From assembly GCA_020630015.1 (NCBI GenBank), contig JAHDCF010000011.1:1-64000 (forward strand): a DNA stretch of 64,000 bases, read 5' to 3'. Within the stretch, counting starts at the first letter, position 1, and each line of letters opens with the position of its first letter. A program made the position numbers and the translations under genes. The DNA is from Planktomarina sp. Lineage in GTDB: Bacteria > Pseudomonadota > Alphaproteobacteria > Rhodobacterales > Rhodobacteraceae. This document shows, piece after piece, positions 36,748 to 44,807 of the stretch. Below the pieces are notes generated by a model that saw only the letters and a program-made list of their open reading frames with translations, ran no database searches and was not told the DNA's origin.

Positions 36748-37767
36748 ATGTCCCCGATAACCCCAAGGTATTGGACCAAGGCAAAAATGGCAGTTTTAGA
36801 TCGGTTGCGCGCGGCGCTGTATCATGGGGATGATTGGAAGGCTGAGGTTGAAGCCTGTTTCGCCCCAGACGTTTTGGCGCGGTTCTGTTTTCCGTTTGAA
36901 GACCAAACCCGCGATGGTGTGATTTCCAATGTTTGGGGACCCTTGTTTGAGGCGTGGCCCGATTTGGAACGGCGCGAGACCATCGTCGTTGATGATGTGG
37001 ATGGGCATGGGATGCGGTGGATTGGGATCGCCGGGACCTATGTCGGTACCTTTGAAAACCCTTGGATGGACATCCCGCCAACGCGCCGGGTGTGCCATAT
37101 GCGGTTTCACGAGTTTTACGAAATTGCTGACGGCAAAGTGGTACAGGTTCAGGCCCTTTGGGACATCCCTGAGGTGATGATGCAAGCGGGTGCCTGGCCC
37201 ATGGCGCCGTCTTTGGGGCGGGATTGGAATATTCCGGGGCCTGCAACCAATGATGGGTTGGGTCCGCATGACGGGGCCAAAAGCCAAGCATCCAAAGATT
37301 TAATCGTTGAGATGCTGATCACCATGAAAAAGCATCCAGCCGAAGGCGGACCAGAGAAAATGGAATTGCCACGGTTCTGGCATGAAAAGATGAACTGGTA
37401 TGGGCCCGCAGGCATTGGAACAGGGCGCGGGATCGAAGGGTTCCGAAAGATCCACCAAATTCCATTTCTGAATGCTTTGCCTGATCGTGGGCAGTATCCA
37501 GATGAAACGACCTATCACTTTATTGGTGAAGGGGATTTTGTGGGCGTCACGGGATGGCCCAATATGATGCAAACGGTCACGGGTGGTGGCTGGATGGGGA
37601 TCGCCCCACCGAACAAAAAGGTAGGCATGCGATCGCTTGATTTCTGGCGTGTTGAGAACGGGCTGATCCGCGAAAACTGGGTTTTGGTGGATTTGTTGCA
37701 CATGTATGATCAAATCGGCGTTGATGTGTTTGCGCGGATGCGCGAACTGACCGGACCGGGGAACTGA
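36748..37767 (+). CDS. Double SnoaL-like (NTF2-fold) protein
   Basis: A 339-residue protein made of two NTF2/SnoaL-like halves, about residues 15-155 and 180-330. Each half carries the pattern of a charged helix, a W/F-rich pocket and a closing segment: FYEIADGKVVQVQALWDIP and DFWRVENGLIRENWVLVDLL, shown here as IADGKVVQVQALWD and VENGLIRENWVLVD. SnoaL-like ester cyclases and isomerases act on small hydrophobic or polar rings; no substrate can be read from sequence. The gene sits 48 bases after the dehydrogenase and 3 bases before the VOC gene. A second double-SnoaL protein ends the same operon. Confidence 0.8.
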   Translation: MSPITPRYWTKAKMAVLDRLRAALYHGDDWKAEVEACFAPDVLARFCFPFEDQTRDGVISNVWGPLFEAWPDLERRETIVVDDVDGHGMRWIGIAGTYVGTFENPWMDIPPTRRVCHMRFHEFYEIADGKVVQVQALWDIPEVMMQAGAWPMAPSLGRDWNIPGPATNDGLGPHDGAKSQASKDLIVEMLITMKKHPAEGGPEKMELPRFWHEKMNWYGPAGIGTGRGIEGFRKIHQIPFLNALPDRGQYPDETTYHFIGEGDFVGVTGWPNMMQTVTGGGWMGIAPPNKKVGMRSLDFWRVENGLIRENWVLVDLLHMYDQIGVDVFARMRELTGPGN

Positions 37768-37770
37768 CCA

Positions 37771-38199
37771 TTGGAAAAGCGCGTATCACTGATCACCCTT
37801 GGGGTGGATGATTTGGAAGCCTCTGCCGCGTTTTATGCGGCACTTGGGTGGCAGCGGGAAAAAGTCGAAGAAACCGGGATCGTGGTTTTTAACCTGTTGG
37901 GGCAGGTGCTGGGCCTTTATCCCAAGGCGGCTTTGGCCAAGGATTTGGGTGTTGAGGTGCCAAGCACAGTCGGATTTTCGGGCATGACCCTTGGATACAA
38001 TGTGCGCGAAAAGGCGGAAGTTACGCAGATTTACGATGCTGCGGTCGCGGCGGGCGGCAAGGGCCTTAAAGCGCCGCACGATATTTTCTGGGGAGGGCAT
38101 TCGGCGTTTATTGCCGATTTGGATGGCCATGTTTGGGAAATCGCCCACAATCCGTTTTCGCCCCCGCGCGAAGATGGCACGTTTCAGTGGGGCGGATGA
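37771..38199 (+). CDS. VOC-family (glyoxalase-like) protein
   Basis: A 142-residue vicinal oxygen chelate protein: LITLGVDDLEASAAFYAALGW opens the first beta-alpha-beta module (seen as TLGVDDLEASAAFYAALG) and FIADLDGHVWEIAHNP closes the second, with the usual H/E metal positions partly kept. The start codon is TTG at 37771, 8 bases after GGGGA. It begins 3 bases after the previous stop and overlaps the next gene by 4 bases (ATGA). It may isomerise, cleave or bind the pathway intermediate. Confidence 0.83.
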   Translation: MEKRVSLITLGVDDLEASAAFYAALGWQREKVEETGIVVFNLLGQVLGLYPKAALAKDLGVEVPSTVGFSGMTLGYNVREKAEVTQIYDAAVAAGGKGLKAPHDIFWGGHSAFIADLDGHVWEIAHNPFSPPREDGTFQWGG

Positions 38200-38849
38200 G
38201 GACGCCGCGATCTTTCACTGCGTTAGAGGCGCTGGGTCGTGAACGGTTGTCACGCCATTTTGAGATGCGTAATTTCATGACCTCTGAAATTGCCAATATG
38301 CATCAGCTGCAGAATTTTCCCAGCGATCCTGATTTGGCTTTGGCGGCGGGGCGCAAGCTGGCGGAACACTGTCTGGACCCTTTGGTTGAAACCTTTGGCC
38401 CCATCGACATCAGGTCAGGGTATCGCAGCCCGGGCATGAATCATTTCGGGGCCACCCAAGTAAAGCCACAAAAATGTGCACGCAACGAGGCGAATTATGC
38501 CCATCACATTTGGGATGTGCGTGATAAAAAGGGGCGGATGGGCGCCTGTGTTACCGTGGGTATCCCTTGGTTTGCTGCGCAATATAACGAGGGTCGCGAT
38601 TGGCGGGATTTAGCGTGGTGGTTGTTTGACCATTTGGAGTTTCAGGAAGTCTATTTCTTTCCCAAAAACGCTGCCTTTAACATCACTTGGCGGGAAGGGC
38701 ATTTGGCGCACCGGATCCTCAGTTATGTTGCGCCCAAGGGGGTTTTGTTCAAACCCGGATTGACCCCTGATGTGGAACGGGCAAGCAAGTATTGCGACTT
38801 TCCCAAGTTTCGTGGGATCACCTATCCAACAATTCCAGGAGAAAGCTGA
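38196..38849 (+). CDS. Unknown protein with M15-peptidase-like segment
   Basis: A 217-residue soluble protein. Residues around IDIRSGYRSPGMNHFG and NYAHHIWDV resemble the SGYRS...H..D pattern of D-Ala-D-Ala carboxypeptidases (M15), but the full zinc triad is not obvious and there is no signal peptide, so a cytoplasmic non-peptidase role is possible. ATG at 38196 overlaps the VOC stop (ATGA) and is preferred over the longer frame. Its own stop overlaps the SDR start (TGATG). Its translation is locked to a catabolic operon, which does not suit a cell-wall enzyme. Confidence 0.65.
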   Translation: MRTPRSFTALEALGRERLSRHFEMRNFMTSEIANMHQLQNFPSDPDLALAAGRKLAEHCLDPLVETFGPIDIRSGYRSPGMNHFGATQVKPQKCARNEANYAHHIWDVRDKKGRMGACVTVGIPWFAAQYNEGRDWRDLAWWLFDHLEFQEVYFFPKNAAFNITWREGHLAHRILSYVAPKGVLFKPGLTPDVERASKYCDFPKFRGITYPTIPGES

Positions 38850-39601
38850 TGCTGCCCAAAACACCTTCATTCAAATTGAATGGAAAACGCGCCTTTGTGC
38901 CGGGTGGAAGCCGGGGCATCGGATTGGGATGCGCCGTGGCTTTGGCCGAAGCGGGCGCCCATGTGGTGATTGCCGCCCGTTCGGCAGATCAGGTCGCAGA
39001 AGCAGTGGACGCAATGCAGGCCGAGGGATTTTCAGTTGAGGGTGTAACCCTTGACGTCACAAACCTCGACGCCGTTCAGGACATTTCTGCGCAGCACAAA
39101 TTTGACATTCTGTGTAACTCAGCGGGCCTTGCGCGGCATTCGCCCGCGCTGGACGCAACCGTTTCCAACTATGATGCCGTTATGGATATCAACGTCAAAG
39201 CGGCCTTTTTCTTGGCAACGGAAGTGGCGCGCAATATTGGGCCTGATGGCGGGTCGATTATGCAAATCAGCAGCCAGATGGGCCATGTGGGTGGCATCGA
39301 CAGAACCGTTTATTGTGCGACCAAACATGCGGTGGAAGGCATGACCAAAGCCATGGCAATCGAATGGGGTCCAAAGAACATTCGGGTAAACACGATTTGC
39401 CCCACGTTCATTCGAACGCCGCTGACGAAAGTGACGTTCGACAATCCAGAACGCCTTGCCTGGATTCAAGAGAAAATCAAACTGCCCCGCGTGGGCGAAA
39501 TTGAAGACATCATGGGGGCAGTGCAATTTTTGGCCAGCGACGCAAGTGCAATGGTCACGGGCACGTCCCTACTTATTGACGGAGGATGGACAGCAGGATG
39601 A
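38849..39601 (+). CDS. Short-chain dehydrogenase/reductase
   Basis: A 250-residue classical SDR. The cofactor motif GGSRGIG is at about residue 17, CNSAG in the NNAG position, and the catalytic YxxxK as YCATK, with MQISSQMG giving the serine. It is likely to oxidise or reduce a hydroxyl or ketone using NAD(P). ATG at 38849 is preceded by AGGAGAAAGCTG and shares one base with the previous stop; the frame extends upstream inside the previous gene. It overlaps the last gene of the operon (ATGA). Confidence 0.9.
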   Translation: MLPKTPSFKLNGKRAFVPGGSRGIGLGCAVALAEAGAHVVIAARSADQVAEAVDAMQAEGFSVEGVTLDVTNLDAVQDISAQHKFDILCNSAGLARHSPALDATVSNYDAVMDINVKAAFFLATEVARNIGPDGGSIMQISSQMGHVGGIDRTVYCATKHAVEGMTKAMAIEWGPKNIRVNTICPTFIRTPLTKVTFDNPERLAWIQEKIKLPRVGEIEDIMGAVQFLASDASAMVTGTSLLIDGGWTAG

Positions 39602-40557
39602 AGGGTTTTTCAAACAAGTTTAAGGATTTCCCAGACTACATAATCGGGATCACCAAAGAGATCTGGGAGGATCGTGGCATTGGCCCGGCGTTGGTTGATT
39701 ATTACCACAAAGACGTGATCGTGCGTATGCCAGCGGCGTTTTCGCGCGGCGAACCTGCGACCACTGCTTCTACCATGTCCACTCTGGTGCAGTTCCCGGA
39801 TCGGGTGTTATTGGGGCAGGATGTAATATGGTCGGGCACGCCCGAGGAAGGGATGTTGTCATCGCACCGCATCCTCAGCCACGCGACACATTTGGGCGAT
39901 GGGCCTTTTGGACCGCCGACGGGAAAAAAACTGTCCTACCTTATTTTGGCGGATTGTTATGCCAAAGATAATCAGATCAGCGATGAATGGCTGATCCGCG
40001 ACAACGGTGCGATTTTTCGTCAATTGGGTGTCGATCCAAAGGATTGGGCTGCCGCGCAATTGGAAGCGAACCCAGATGCATTTGTGATGACACCCGATAC
40101 GGATGTGGTTGGCCCTTACACCGGACGCGGCAACGATAACGAATGGGGGGCAAAGTTCGCTGATGCGCTGTCCCGCATCATGACCGCAGATTTGACGGTT
40201 GTGCAAAATGAATGGGATCGCGCCGTCAGCGTTGATTACGCCGGCGGTGTGCACGGCGATGGCCGCCATGCGGCAGATGCTTTTTGGATGGGTCTGAGGG
40301 CATCATTTCCATCTGCGAAGTTTGAGGTGCATCACGTGATTGGGCGCGAAGATGATCTTATGCCACCTCGGGCCGCTGTTCGCTGGTCTTTGACAGGCAA
40401 ACATGATGGTTGGGGGGCATTTGGGCGTCCGACCGGGGCTGACGTTCACGTCATGGGCATTTCGCATGCGGAATATGGGCCTTGGGGTCTGCGCCGGGAA
40501 TGCACACTTTACGACGAAGGGGCGATTTGGCTTCAAATATTGAAGCATTCAGGTTGA
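39598..40557 (+). CDS. Second double SnoaL-like (NTF2-fold) protein
   Basis: A 319-residue protein with two SnoaL-like halves, about residues 10-145 and 180-318. The second half shows FEVHHVIGREDDLMPPRAAVRWSLTGKHDG, seen as HHVIGREDDLMPPRAAVRW, and a closing ECTLYDEGAIWLQI. It is distantly similar in layout to the protein at 36748. ATG at 39598 overlaps the SDR stop; an ATG four codons upstream sits too close to the GGAGG site. It is the last gene of the six-gene coupled set, followed by a 181-base gap. Confidence 0.78.
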   Translation: MKGFSNKFKDFPDYIIGITKEIWEDRGIGPALVDYYHKDVIVRMPAAFSRGEPATTASTMSTLVQFPDRVLLGQDVIWSGTPEEGMLSSHRILSHATHLGDGPFGPPTGKKLSYLILADCYAKDNQISDEWLIRDNGAIFRQLGVDPKDWAAAQLEANPDAFVMTPDTDVVGPYTGRGNDNEWGAKFADALSRIMTADLTVVQNEWDRAVSVDYAGGVHGDGRHAADAFWMGLRASFPSAKFEVHHVIGREDDLMPPRAAVRWSLTGKHDGWGAFGRPTGADVHVMGISHAEYGPWGLRRECTLYDEGAIWLQILKHSG

Positions 40558-40738
40558 TCCTTTCAACTTGCGGTGATGTGTGTGCCTGAAACCACACCAT
40601 CTTGGGTTTGTGCACCAAGGTGGTGTGTTGCGGAATTCGGCGTTGACCGAAGCCGTGTGTTTTGTGCAAATGAACACATGACGTAGATTGTGACCGGTGC
40701 GGGGTCAGACCAAACCCCACCGGTTATAGGGGGGGACT

Positions 40739-41842
40739 ATGATCAAAAACATCAGTCGTATTTTGGCTTTTTCTACACTTTTGGCGGGTGGCCAAGTGGC
40801 TGCACAAACTTGTGGCGGTACATATACCATTCAGCCAGGTGACAGTTTGTCCGGCATTGTCGATGATTTGTACAAAGACATCAAACTTTGGACGCGGGTG
40901 TATCAAGCGAATTCCAACACCATTGGTGAAAACCCAAATCGCATCCGCGTGGGGCAAAAACTGAATATGCCTTGTATTGATGGTTTGCCAACCGGATTGG
41001 AAGGCGGAACAGAGACCGCATCTGCGCCTCGTCCAACCGTTGTGCAATCCGAAACGATCACCACGGCAACCACAGCTGCGGCGACAGGTGCAAATGATGT
41101 GTTGAACGTTCGTATCCTGACCGCTGGCGATTATGCGCCCTTCACGCAAAAGGGTATCTTGAACGATGGCATGTTAACAGATGTTGTTCAAAATGCATTT
41201 GCCGCGTCCGACGATGTTGACAGCTTTAAAATCCATTGGGTTCAAGATTGGTCCGCCCATCTTGATCCATTATTGACAGAAGCCATGCTTGATGTGGGGT
41301 TCCCATGGTTTCGCCCGGATTGCGAAGGGGATCCCACGCAATACCGTTGTGAGAACTTTTTGTTCAGCGATCCCATGTTTGAGATGTTGATCCTCTTGTT
41401 CACGCACAAAGACCGCCGTCTTTTGTTTCGCACAGACAACGACATGATTGGCAAAACCCTTTGCCGTCCTGCAGGATATTTCACCCATGATTTCGAAAAG
41501 AACGGTCGCAATTGGGTGACGGAAGGCAAGATCACGCTGAAGCAACCCGCCACCATCAAAGAGTGTTTTGAGATGCTGCAAGAGGGAGAGGTGGACGCCG
41601 TTGCGTTGAATGAATTCACTGGCCGGACGGTCATGAAAGATCTGAATTTGTCAGACACAGTTGAAATCGTTCAATCCCGCCCGTTGTCAATCGAAGGTTT
41701 GCATGTGTTGGTGCATAAAACGCACCCCCGCGCGCAAGAGATGTTGGATGCTGCCAATGCCGGACTTCGCAACATCAAAGACAATGGCACATACCAGCGG
41801 ATTATTGATGAACACATGACCTTGATCTGGGAAGCTTTCTAA
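40739..41842 (+). CDS. LysM plus solute-binding-fold protein, paralogue 1
   Basis: A 367-residue secreted protein: signal peptide (residues 1-22, cut after VAAQ), LysM domain (about 28-78, YTIQPGDSLSGIVDDLY to VRVGQKLNMP), a Thr/Ala-rich linker (about 82-118), then a family 3 periplasmic binding-protein-like domain (about 120-365). Four cysteines in the binding domain (DCEG...YRCEN, TLCRPAG, KECFEM) are kept in the paralogue, suggesting two disulfides. LysM binds peptidoglycan, so the binding fold would be held on the cell wall. There is no adjacent permease, so it is not a usual transporter component. The next gene starts 1 base after its stop. Confidence 0.78.
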   Translation: MIKNISRILAFSTLLAGGQVAAQTCGGTYTIQPGDSLSGIVDDLYKDIKLWTRVYQANSNTIGENPNRIRVGQKLNMPCIDGLPTGLEGGTETASAPRPTVVQSETITTATTAAATGANDVLNVRILTAGDYAPFTQKGILNDGMLTDVVQNAFAASDDVDSFKIHWVQDWSAHLDPLLTEAMLDVGFPWFRPDCEGDPTQYRCENFLFSDPMFEMLILLFTHKDRRLLFRTDNDMIGKTLCRPAGYFTHDFEKNGRNWVTEGKITLKQPATIKECFEMLQEGEVDAVALNEFTGRTVMKDLNLSDTVEIVQSRPLSIEGLHVLVHKTHPRAQEMLDAANAGLRNIKDNGTYQRIIDEHMTLIWEAF

Positions 41843-41843
41843 G

Positions 41844-42881
41844 ATGTTGGGCGGGACGATTAGAAAGCTTTTCGTCTCACTTTCCTTGATGCTTCCGGGG
41901 GCTGCCTTTGCGCAGGATTGCGGCGAAGTCATCCACACAGTTCAGGAAGGTGAGACCATCTTCACAATATCTGAGACCTATTATGGGTCTCAGGTGCGTT
42001 GGTCGTTGATTTTTTATGGTAACCAACAACAACTTGGTACCGGTGGTTTTGATGTTAAACCGGGAACCAAGCTGAATATTCCCTGTCAACCTGGCATGAC
42101 AATTCCCGAACCTGATGCACGTCCGCTTGAACAAGATGACGCCGCCATGCGCATCCTGACAGGTGGAAATTTCGCGCCATTCACCGACCGCAATTGGTTG
42201 GGGGATGGGATGATCACGGAATTGGTGAATGCCGCCATGGAGGTGACGCCAGATCCGGTGACATATTCCATCACATGGGAGGATGATTGGTCCAAGCACC
42301 TGTTCCCGATGTTGGATTCCAAAGAGTTCGACATGGGCTTTCCGTGGTACAAACCAAATTGCGAAGAAAACCGTGATCACGATCGGTGCAAGAATTTCCA
42401 CTTCAGCGACCCGATTTTGGAATTGTTGAACCTTCTGTTTGTTAAGGAAGGATCAAATTTTACGTTTGAAACCGATGAAGATGCCCATGGACGCCGGTTA
42501 TGCCGGCCCGCTGGATATTTTACTTTTGATATGGAACGGTCCGATCGTCAGTGGCTTACCAACAACTTGATCGAACTTGAACAGCCTGCCACGCCGGCAG
42601 AATGCTTTGAACTTCTGATGGAAGGTCAGGTGGATGCCGTTGCCTTGAACGAATTCACGGGTCGCGCCACCTTGAGCGGGTTGGGATTGGGGGACGAGGT
42701 TGCCCCATTAGCACGACCGCTGTCAGTTCAAGGCTTGCACGTGATCATATCAAAGCGGCATTGGCGAGGGACATCCCATTTGTACAGGATCAATGCCGGA
42801 TTGCGCGCTTTGAAAGAAAGCAATCGGTATGGACAAATTATTTCGCGCCATCTGGGCCAATTTAATTCTGAATTTAGATAG
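41844..42881 (+). CDS. LysM plus solute-binding-fold protein, paralogue 2
   Basis: A 345-residue tandem paralogue of the preceding protein: signal peptide (1-23, PGAAFAQ), LysM domain (about 30-80, VIHTVQEGETIFTISETYYG), shorter linker, then the same binding-type domain with RPAGYFTFDM, ECFELLMEGQVDAVALNEFTGR (seen as GQVDAVALNEFTGR) and the four equivalent cysteines. GxVDAVALNEFTGR is almost unchanged between the two, marking a conserved functional surface. It starts 1 base after the first copy's stop, so the pair is one transcript and probably arose by local duplication. Confidence 0.78.
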   Translation: MLGGTIRKLFVSLSLMLPGAAFAQDCGEVIHTVQEGETIFTISETYYGSQVRWSLIFYGNQQQLGTGGFDVKPGTKLNIPCQPGMTIPEPDARPLEQDDAAMRILTGGNFAPFTDRNWLGDGMITELVNAAMEVTPDPVTYSITWEDDWSKHLFPMLDSKEFDMGFPWYKPNCEENRDHDRCKNFHFSDPILELLNLLFVKEGSNFTFETDEDAHGRRLCRPAGYFTFDMERSDRQWLTNNLIELEQPATPAECFELLMEGQVDAVALNEFTGRATLSGLGLGDEVAPLARPLSVQGLHVIISKRHWRGTSHLYRINAGLRALKESNRYGQIISRHLGQFNSEFR

Positions 42882-42900
42882 GACCAAATGAAGGTGCCGC

Positions 42901-42920
42901 CAGGGCACTAATTTGCCCTG
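42901..42920 (+). terminator. Weak stem-loop after the LysM pair
   Basis: CAGGGCA (42901-42907) pairs with TGCCCTG (42914-42920) around CTAATT. The following sequence (CGAATGCTTTT) has only a short T-run, so termination would be weak; it could equally be part of the leader of the next gene. Confidence 0.4.
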
Positions 42921-42984
42921 CGAATGCTTTTGCATATTGTCCCGACGTTTTGGTGCGATAGAAAGATCAGGAAAGGACGTTTTC

Positions 42985-44112
42985 ATGATTAAAACATCGC
43001 ACGTCGGGTCATTGCCCCGTACCAAAAAAACGGTTGATTTCATTTTTGCCCGGGAAAATGAGCAACCCTTTGATCAGTCAGAATTTGACGCTGAAATGGC
43101 AACAGCATGTGCCGAGACGGTGCGACGCCAAGTCGAGGCTGGAATTGACATCGTATCGGATGGTGAAACGTCCAAGATATCCTATGCGACCTATGTGAAA
43201 GATCGATATACCGGTTTCGCAGGTGACAGCCCCAGAAACGCACCAGCCGATTTGAAACTGTTTCCAACTTTCTTGGAACGTTTGGCAGATGATGGGGGTA
43301 CGCCAACCTATGCGCGTCCGATGTGTGTGGGTGAAGTTAAATCCAAAGGCCAAGATGAGCTGTTAAAAGACATCGAAAATCTGAAGGCGGGAATGGCCGC
43401 ACATGGCGCGCCAGAGGGGTTCATGAATGCCGCATCACCCGGTGTGATTTCGTTGTTCTTGCAAAACGATTTTTATGCCACGCGGGATGAATATTTGGCG
43501 GCCTTGGCAGATGCAATGCGCGAAGAATATCGCACCATCGTGGACAGTGGTCTGTACCTACAACTGGATTGCCCGGATTTGGCTTTGTCACGTCACATGT
43601 TGTTCAACGACCTAAGCGATGATGAATTCCTCAAAATCGCGGGCAGCCATGTTGAAGCCTTGAACCACGCGTTGGATGGCATCGATCCATCCCGTGTCCG
43701 CGTGCACATTTGTTGGGGCAATTATGAAGGCCCCCATGTTTGCGACATCGATATGGATAAAGTGTTTTCCACTTTCATGTCCGTGGGGGCGTCACAGTTG
43801 TTGTTTGAAACCTCCAACCCCAGACACGCCCACGAATGGACGGTGTTTCGGGATCGTGCAAGTGAAATCCCAGACAACAAAGTATTGGTTCCCGGTGTCG
43901 TGGACAGTACGACGAATTTTGTCGAACATCCCGAATTGGTGGCAGAACGTATTGCGAAGTTTACCAATATCGTTGGTTCAGATCGGGTGATTGCCGGATC
44001 AGACTGCGGGTTTGGTACATTTGCGGGTTTTGGTGCCGTTGATCCCGAAATCGCCTATGCAAAATTAGGGGCATTGTCGGAAGGGGCAAAGCTGGCATCC
44101 GAGAGGGTTTAA
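42985..44112 (+). CDS. MetE-core-like zinc methyltransferase family protein
   Basis: A 375-residue protein of the cobalamin-independent methionine synthase C-terminal family without the N-terminal half. The zinc-binding residues are seen as RVHICWGN (His and Cys), LLFETSNP (Glu) and SDCGFGTFAG (Cys), and the start HVGSLPRT is typical. Such short MetE-like proteins may make methionine from a corrinoid or other methyl donor, or act on other thiols. ATG at 42985 follows AGGAAAGGA; the longer frame lacks support. It shares one base with the next gene (TAATG). Confidence 0.85.
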   Translation: MIKTSHVGSLPRTKKTVDFIFARENEQPFDQSEFDAEMATACAETVRRQVEAGIDIVSDGETSKISYATYVKDRYTGFAGDSPRNAPADLKLFPTFLERLADDGGTPTYARPMCVGEVKSKGQDELLKDIENLKAGMAAHGAPEGFMNAASPGVISLFLQNDFYATRDEYLAALADAMREEYRTIVDSGLYLQLDCPDLALSRHMLFNDLSDDEFLKIAGSHVEALNHALDGIDPSRVRVHICWGNYEGPHVCDIDMDKVFSTFMSVGASQLLFETSNPRHAHEWTVFRDRASEIPDNKVLVPGVVDSTTNFVEHPELVAERIAKFTNIVGSDRVIAGSDCGFGTFAGFGAVDPEIAYAKLGALSEGAKLASERV

Positions 44113-44807
44113 TGTCACGCACGCCGGTTGTTTGCCTTCCAGGCCTGATGCAGGATGCACGGGCCTTTGCGCCACAAATTGATGCGCTTTCCGCGACCTG
44201 TGCCGTTATGGTGGCGCCAACCCACCTGGACGATACCGTCGAAGAGATTGCCGCATCCGTTTTGAATGCGGCACCGCCTGAATTCACGCTTTTGGGCACA
44301 TCGCTTGGGGGCGCAGTCGCGCTAGAGGTGGCGCGTGCAGCACCAGAGCGGGTGAAGGGTTTGTGCCTGATCAGCACAGCGGCCATGTCGGAAACCCCTG
44401 ATATGGTGGCCAATCGTGATCTACAAATGGCCAGCGTGCGGGGTGGGCGGTTTGACGATGTGATGACAGAAGCCCTGTCTTTGACGGGACTGGCCGATAA
44501 TCCTTTTCGGCTTGAAATCGCCGGCATCGCACGTGATATGGCCGCCACCCTTGGGGCAGAGGTATTTGTGCGTCAATCCACCGCCATGCAGCGAAGGCGA
44601 GACCAGCAGAGTATTCTTCGTAAAATCACCATGCCCACGTTGATTTTATGCGGTGAAGGGGATCAGCAATACAGTGTTAAGCGTCATCAATTCATGGCCG
44701 AGATGATCCCGCGTGCGCGATTTGAAGTTGTCGATTTGGCATCGCATTTGGTGATGCTGGAACAGCCCGGTACCGTGAATGAAATATTAAGAGATTGGCT
44801 GCCTTAA
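44112..44807 (+). CDS. Alpha/beta hydrolase coupled to the MetE-like gene
   Basis: A 231-residue alpha/beta hydrolase with nucleophile elbow LGTSLGGAVAL, an acid segment ILCGEGDQQY and a late catalytic histidine in LASHLVMLE. Its start codon shares one base with the preceding stop, so translation is coupled to the MetE-like protein. It could free a thiol or alcohol from an ester for that enzyme, but nothing in the sequence proves this. It is convergent with phaZ and overlaps it by 4 bases. Confidence 0.82.
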   Translation: MSRTPVVCLPGLMQDARAFAPQIDALSATCAVMVAPTHLDDTVEEIAASVLNAAPPEFTLLGTSLGGAVALEVARAAPERVKGLCLISTAAMSETPDMVANRDLQMASVRGGRFDDVMTEALSLTGLADNPFRLEIAGIARDMAATLGAEVFVRQSTAMQRRRDQQSILRKITMPTLILCGEGDQQYSVKRHQFMAEMIPRARFEVVDLASHLVMLEQPGTVNEILRDWLP

